Shown here: positions 60,765-64,000 of the stretch, piece by piece
Layout of the letters: the number at the start of each line of letters is the position of its first letter
Position numbering within the stretch: the stretch's first letter is position 1
NCBI GenBank assembly: GCA_016714795.1
Contig: JADKCA010000006.1
Location: forward strand, 186,001 to 250,000
DNA from: Sphingomonadales bacterium
GTDB lineage: Bacteria > Pseudomonadota > Alphaproteobacteria > Sphingomonadales > Sphingomonadaceae
Direction: 5' to 3'
DNA length: 64,000 nt
Program-made: the position numbers and the translations under genes
The notes under the pieces: model-generated
Database searches by the model: none
What the model saw: the letters and a program-made list of their open reading frames with translations, nothing else
What the model was told of the DNA's origin: nothing

Positions 60765-62090
60765 ATGACTGACCGGAACGACCGGAACCTGAATTTCGCC
60801 ATCCTTTTCCTCGTGATGCTGATCACCGGGGCGGGCAACACTGCGCTGCAATCCGTGCTGCCTGCGATTGGCCGATCAATGGGCGTGGCGGACAGCCTGA
60901 TTGCCACCATTTTTTCGGTGTCCGCTTTGATCTGGGTGTTTTCCGCGCCCTATTGGGCCAAGCGCTCCGACCGCAAGGGCCGCAAGGCGATGGTGGTGAT
61001 TGGCAGCACCGGCTTCACCGTCTCCATCCTGCTGGTGGGCATCATGCTTTATGCCGGGCTGCAAGGTTGGGTGGGCGCGACGGTCGCGGTGCTCGCCATC
61101 ATCGTTTCGCGCACCATTTTCGGCCTGTTCGGTTCCGCCGCTCCGCCTGCCGCACAGGCGATGGTCGTGCTGCAAACCCCCAAGGATCAACGCACCAAGG
61201 CGCTTTCCCTGCTCGGCTCCGCCTTCGGCATGGGTACCGTGCTGGGGCTGGCGCTCGCGCCCTGGATGGTGCTGCCGGTGGTCGGGCTGGCTGGCCCGGC
61301 CTTCTGCTTCGGCCTGCTGGGGGCGATCACCCTGTTCCTGATCATCACGCGCCTGCCCGATGATCGCGGCGGCACTGAAACGCTGGACGACGCGCGCGGT
61401 GCCAATGTCAGCTATCCCTCGCTGGGCGGTGCCCCTGCCGGCGCCAGCGTAAAGGCCGTGACAGCAGACCGCACCGAGAAAAACGATACGCTCAAGCTGA
61501 CCGATGACCGCATCTGGCCGTGGATGGTGTGCGGTGCGGTGTTCGGCCATGCGCAGGCGATGACCGGCTCTACCATGGGGTTTCTGGTGATAGACCGGCT
61601 GGCACTGGACGTGACGATGCCGATCACGCAGCAAAGCATCGGGCTGGTGCTGATGTCTGGCGCGGCGGCGACATTGCTTGTTCAGTGGGGGTTGATCCCG
61701 CTGTTCAACATGAAGCCGCGCACCATGGCACTGCTGGGCATGGTCATCGCCGTGTTCGGCCTGATCATCAACGCCTTTGCCACCAGCCTCTATGGCATTG
61801 CCACCAGCTATGCGATGGCGGCCGCCGGCTTCGGCTTCACCCGCCCCGCCTTCACCGCCGGCTCCTCGCTTGCGGTCGGCCGCAAGTTGCAGGCGCTGGT
61901 GGCGGGGCGCGTCACCTCCGTCAATGGCAGCTCCTATGTGCTGGCCCCCACCATAGGCGTGGGCCTTTACGAAGTGTGGAAGCCCGCCCCCTATCTAGTG
62001 GCCGCCGCGATGATGGCGTTGCTCATCCCCTATGTGAAATACAGGATCAGTCCTTTGGACCCCGAGGAGTCACCATCCCCGGTACAATGA
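60765..62090 (+). CDS. MFS transporter
   Basis: A 441-aa protein with twelve predicted membrane helices. The conserved cytosolic loop KRSDRKGRKAMVV between helices 2 and 3 marks the major facilitator superfamily, drug-efflux-like branch. Its 3' end overlaps the convergent AAA ATPase gene by 44 bases. Substrate cannot be told. Confidence 0.88.
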   Translation: MTDRNDRNLNFAILFLVMLITGAGNTALQSVLPAIGRSMGVADSLIATIFSVSALIWVFSAPYWAKRSDRKGRKAMVVIGSTGFTVSILLVGIMLYAGLQGWVGATVAVLAIIVSRTIFGLFGSAAPPAAQAMVVLQTPKDQRTKALSLLGSAFGMGTVLGLALAPWMVLPVVGLAGPAFCFGLLGAITLFLIITRLPDDRGGTETLDDARGANVSYPSLGGAPAGASVKAVTADRTEKNDTLKLTDDRIWPWMVCGAVFGHAQAMTGSTMGFLVIDRLALDVTMPITQQSIGLVLMSGAAATLLVQWGLIPLFNMKPRTMALLGMVIAVFGLIINAFATSLYGIATSYAMAAAGFGFTRPAFTAGSSLAVGRKLQALVAGRVTSVNGSSYVLAPTIGVGLYEVWKPAPYLVAAAMMALLIPYVKYRISPLDPEESPSPVQ

Positions 62091-64000
62091 AGCCGATTCC
62101 GGGCGTCGGCCTGAAGGCGTCCGTTTTGATCTGCGCGTGAATCTTTTCATATTCCTTTTCCATGTCCGCCGTCACGCTGGCGCGCGTTTCGGCAAGCGCC
62201 GCATCAAAATGCGCCTTGGTGACCTTCTTGGCCTTCAAGGATTCACGCAACGCAGCGAGACCCGCCCGGCGCGTGAGATCCTCCAGATCGGCCCCGGTGA
62301 ACTTCTCGGTGCGCGCTGCAAGGTCAGACAGGTCCACATCCTTGGCCAAGGGCATGGATTTGGCGTGGATTTTCAGAATATGCTCGCGTCCGGCCTTGTC
62401 TGGCACCGTTACATAGATCAGCTCGTCGAGCCTGCCGGGGCGGAGCAGCGCGGGATCGATCAGCGTCGGCCGGTTGGTCGCGCCGATGACGACAACCGCC
62501 TGCATCTCCTCAATGCCATCCATTTCGGCGAGCAGCGTGTTCACCACCCGCTCGGTCACTTGCGGCTCGCCTGCGCCCCCGGCTCCGCGTGCGGGCACCA
62601 GCGAGTCCAGCTCATCAATGAAGATGATGCACGGAGCCACCTGCCGCGCGCGGGCGAAAAGACGGCTTATCTGCTGCTCGCTCTCGCCATACCATTTGGA
62701 CAGGAGGTCGGACGATTTGATGGAGATGAAATTCGCCTCCGCCTCGCGCGCCACCGCCTTGGCGAGCAAAGTCTTGCCTGTGCCCGGCGGTCCATAAAGC
62801 AGGAAGCCCTTGGCCGGGCGGATGCCAAGACGCCGGAACGCATCCGGGTCTTTCAGCGGCAGCTCCACGCCTTCCTTCAGCTTGCGCATGGCGTCGGTCA
62901 GGCCGCCGACATCCTCCCAGCGGACATCGGGCATCTGCACCATCACTTCGCGCATGGCGGACGGCTGGACGCGCTTGAGCGCTGCCTGAAAATCGTCGCG
63001 CGTCACGGCGAGCGTTTCCAGCACATCCGCCGGGATGGACGAAGTGGACAGATCCAGCCGCGGCATGATCCGCCGCACCGCCTCGATCGCCGCCTCGCGT
63101 GTCAGAGCGGAGAGGTCTGCCCCGACAAAGCCATAGGTGGAGCGCGCCAGTTCGTTCAGGTCCACGCCTGGCGCGAGCGGCATGCCGCGCGTGTGGATGG
63201 CGAGAATTTCGCGCCTGCCGCGCACATCGGGCACGCCCACCACAATCTCCCGGTCGAACCGGCCCGGACGCCGCAGCGCTTCGTCAATCGCTTCGGGGCG
63301 GTTGGTGGCGGCGATGACGACCAGATTGGCGCGCGGGTTGAGCCCGTCCATCAACGTCAGCAATTGCGCAACCAGACGCTTTTCTGCCTCGCCAGACACG
63401 CTGCCGCGCTTGGGCGCGATGCTGTCTATCTCATCGATGAAGATGATCGAGGGCGCGGCCTTGCTCGCCGCGTCGAACACGTCGCGCAGCTTCTTTTCGC
63501 TCTCGCCATAGCCCGAGCCCATGATCTCCGGGCCGTTGATCAGGAAGAATTGCGCCGAGCTTTCATTCGCCACCGCGCGCGCCAGCCGCGTCTTGCCGGT
63601 GCCGGGCGGGCCGTAAAGCAACACCCCCTTGGGCGGATCAACACCGAGCCGCTGGAAGAGTTCCGGATAGCGCAGCGGCAGTTCCACCATCTCGCGCAGC
63701 TGGTCGATGGTATCGGCCATGCCGCCCAGGTCATCATAGGTCACGTCTGCGCGGCGCGCATCCTTGGGCTCTACATATTCGGAGAGGAGTTCCACCTCGG
63801 TCTCGGCATCAATCTGGACGATGCCCTTGGGCGTTGCCTCCACCACCAACAGGCGGATTTCCTGCAAGCTATAGGCCGGCGCGGCCAGCATCTGGCGGAG
63901 CTGGGGCGGCATGTCTCCCCGGTCGACCGGCATCTGCCCGGACGTGGCGACGACATCACCCGGCGAGAGCGGACGCCCTGCGAAGGACCGCTTGAGCGCC
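62047..64000 (-). CDS. CDC48/VCP-like double AAA ATPase, cut by window end
   Basis: A CDC48-type unfoldase. Two AAA modules are visible: Walker A LLYGPPGTGKTRLARAV with IIFIDEIDSIAPKR, and LLYGPPGTGKTLLAKAV with IIFIDELDSLVPARG; arginine-finger regions follow each (RRPGRFD, LRPGRLD). The frame continues to base 64000 with N-domain-like LKRSFAGRPLSPGDVV, so the start is outside the window. Double-module VCP homologues are typical of archaea and eukaryotes and occur in scattered alphaproteobacteria. It probably extracts or unfolds proteins. Confidence 0.95.
   Translation of the reverse strand, partial: ALKRSFAGRPLSPGDVVATSGQMPVDRGDMPPQLRQMLAAPAYSLQEIRLLVVEATPKGIVQIDAETEVELLSEYVEPKDARRADVTYDDLGGMADTIDQLREMVELPLRYPELFQRLGVDPPKGVLLYGPPGTGKTRLARAVANESSAQFFLINGPEIMGSGYGESEKKLRDVFDAASKAAPSIIFIDEIDSIAPKRGSVSGEAEKRLVAQLLTLMDGLNPRANLVVIAATNRPEAIDEALRRPGRFDREIVVGVPDVRGRREILAIHTRGMPLAPGVDLNELARSTYGFVGADLSALTREAAIEAVRRIMPRLDLSTSSIPADVLETLAVTRDDFQAALKRVQPSAMREVMVQMPDVRWEDVGGLTDAMRKLKEGVELPLKDPDAFRRLGIRPAKGFLLYGPPGTGKTLLAKAVAREAEANFISIKSSDLLSKWYGESEQQISRLFARARQVAPCIIFIDELDSLVPARGAGGAGEPQVTERVVNTLLAEMDGIEEMQAVVVIGATNRPTLIDPALLRPGRLDELIYVTVPDKAGREHILKIHAKSMPLAKDVDLSDLAARTEKFTGADLEDLTRRAGLAALRESLKAKKVTKAHFDAALAETRASVTADMEKEYEKIHAQIKTDAFRPTPGIGFIVPGMVTPRGPKD

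Noticed and set aside
62047..62090. Tail-to-tail overlap of MFS and AAA genes as a regulatory antisense element
   Set aside because: A 44-base convergent overlap is common in compact genomes; nothing further supports regulation.

Overview
The window looks like a chromosomal segment of a Sphingomonadales-type alphaproteobacterium (sphingomonad or erythrobacter relative). I infer this from the GC-rich coding style, an RcGTA-like capsid/tail gene order, the nadD-rsfS-rlmH operon, a UPF0262 gene, a short DUF4112 protein, paired REP-like palindromes, and an IS5-family (IS427-like) element. No tRNA, rRNA or CRISPR array was recognised, and none of the intact genes looks like a classical transcription factor.

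Region 1 (1-15.7 kb) is a gene-transfer-agent/prophage-like structural operon. It runs terminase large subunit (cut by the window edge), portal, small membrane protein, prohead protease, major capsid protein, three accessory genes, head-tail connector, adaptor, a small ORF, DUF3168 protein, major tail protein, two tail chaperones, short tape measure, a large DUF2460 protein, DUF2163 hub protein, NlpC/P60 peptidase, tail-tip protein and DUF2793 protein. Neighbouring genes often overlap by ATGA or GTGA. A lower-GC island (949-1934) sits between terminase and portal. It holds a perfect 24-bp hairpin, a candidate operator and two overlapping genes: a 59-aa protein and a 199-aa protein resembling a PARP/ADP-ribosyltransferase-like toxin. 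This candidate toxin-antitoxin module inside a GTA-like operon is the strongest novelty here.

Region 2 (15.8-26.8 kb) is mostly housekeeping and envelope: an OmpA-like porin with a 19-proline hinge, two orphan OppA-like lipoproteins, DUF4112, tesB, dcd, cdd, a GH25-like hydrolase, UPF0262, dnaB and a DUF1295 membrane protein.

Region 3 (27-41 kb) is a catabolic acyl-CoA cluster on two divergent arms. It contains four SDRs (one frameshifted), two acyl-CoA dehydrogenases, a GPH-type transporter, a zinc alcohol dehydrogenase, an ACAD10/LvaA-like phosphotransferase, a serine esterase and a FadB-like bifunctional enzyme. The kinase plus dehydrogenase set suggests breakdown of hydroxyacyl-CoA substrates, possibly 4-hydroxyacids.

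Region 4 (41-64 kb) holds asd with a possible Thr/Lys leader-peptide attenuator, GNAT and CHAP proteins, a frameshifted alkylsulfatase-like gene, nadD-rsfS-rlmH, an alpha/beta hydrolase and VOC pair, an IS that splits a GIY-YIG gene, nadA, secreted paralogues, rubrerythrin, a methyltransferase-kinase pair, a MobA-like protein, an enoyl-CoA hydratase, a secreted triple-repeat protein, a PmtA-like methyltransferase, an MFS transporter and a CDC48-like AAA ATPase cut by the right edge.

Four genes are broken by small indels in short homopolymers or a tandem duplication (about 6030, 27271, 43900 and 55127). This could be assembly error or real decay, and should be kept in mind when reading those entries.
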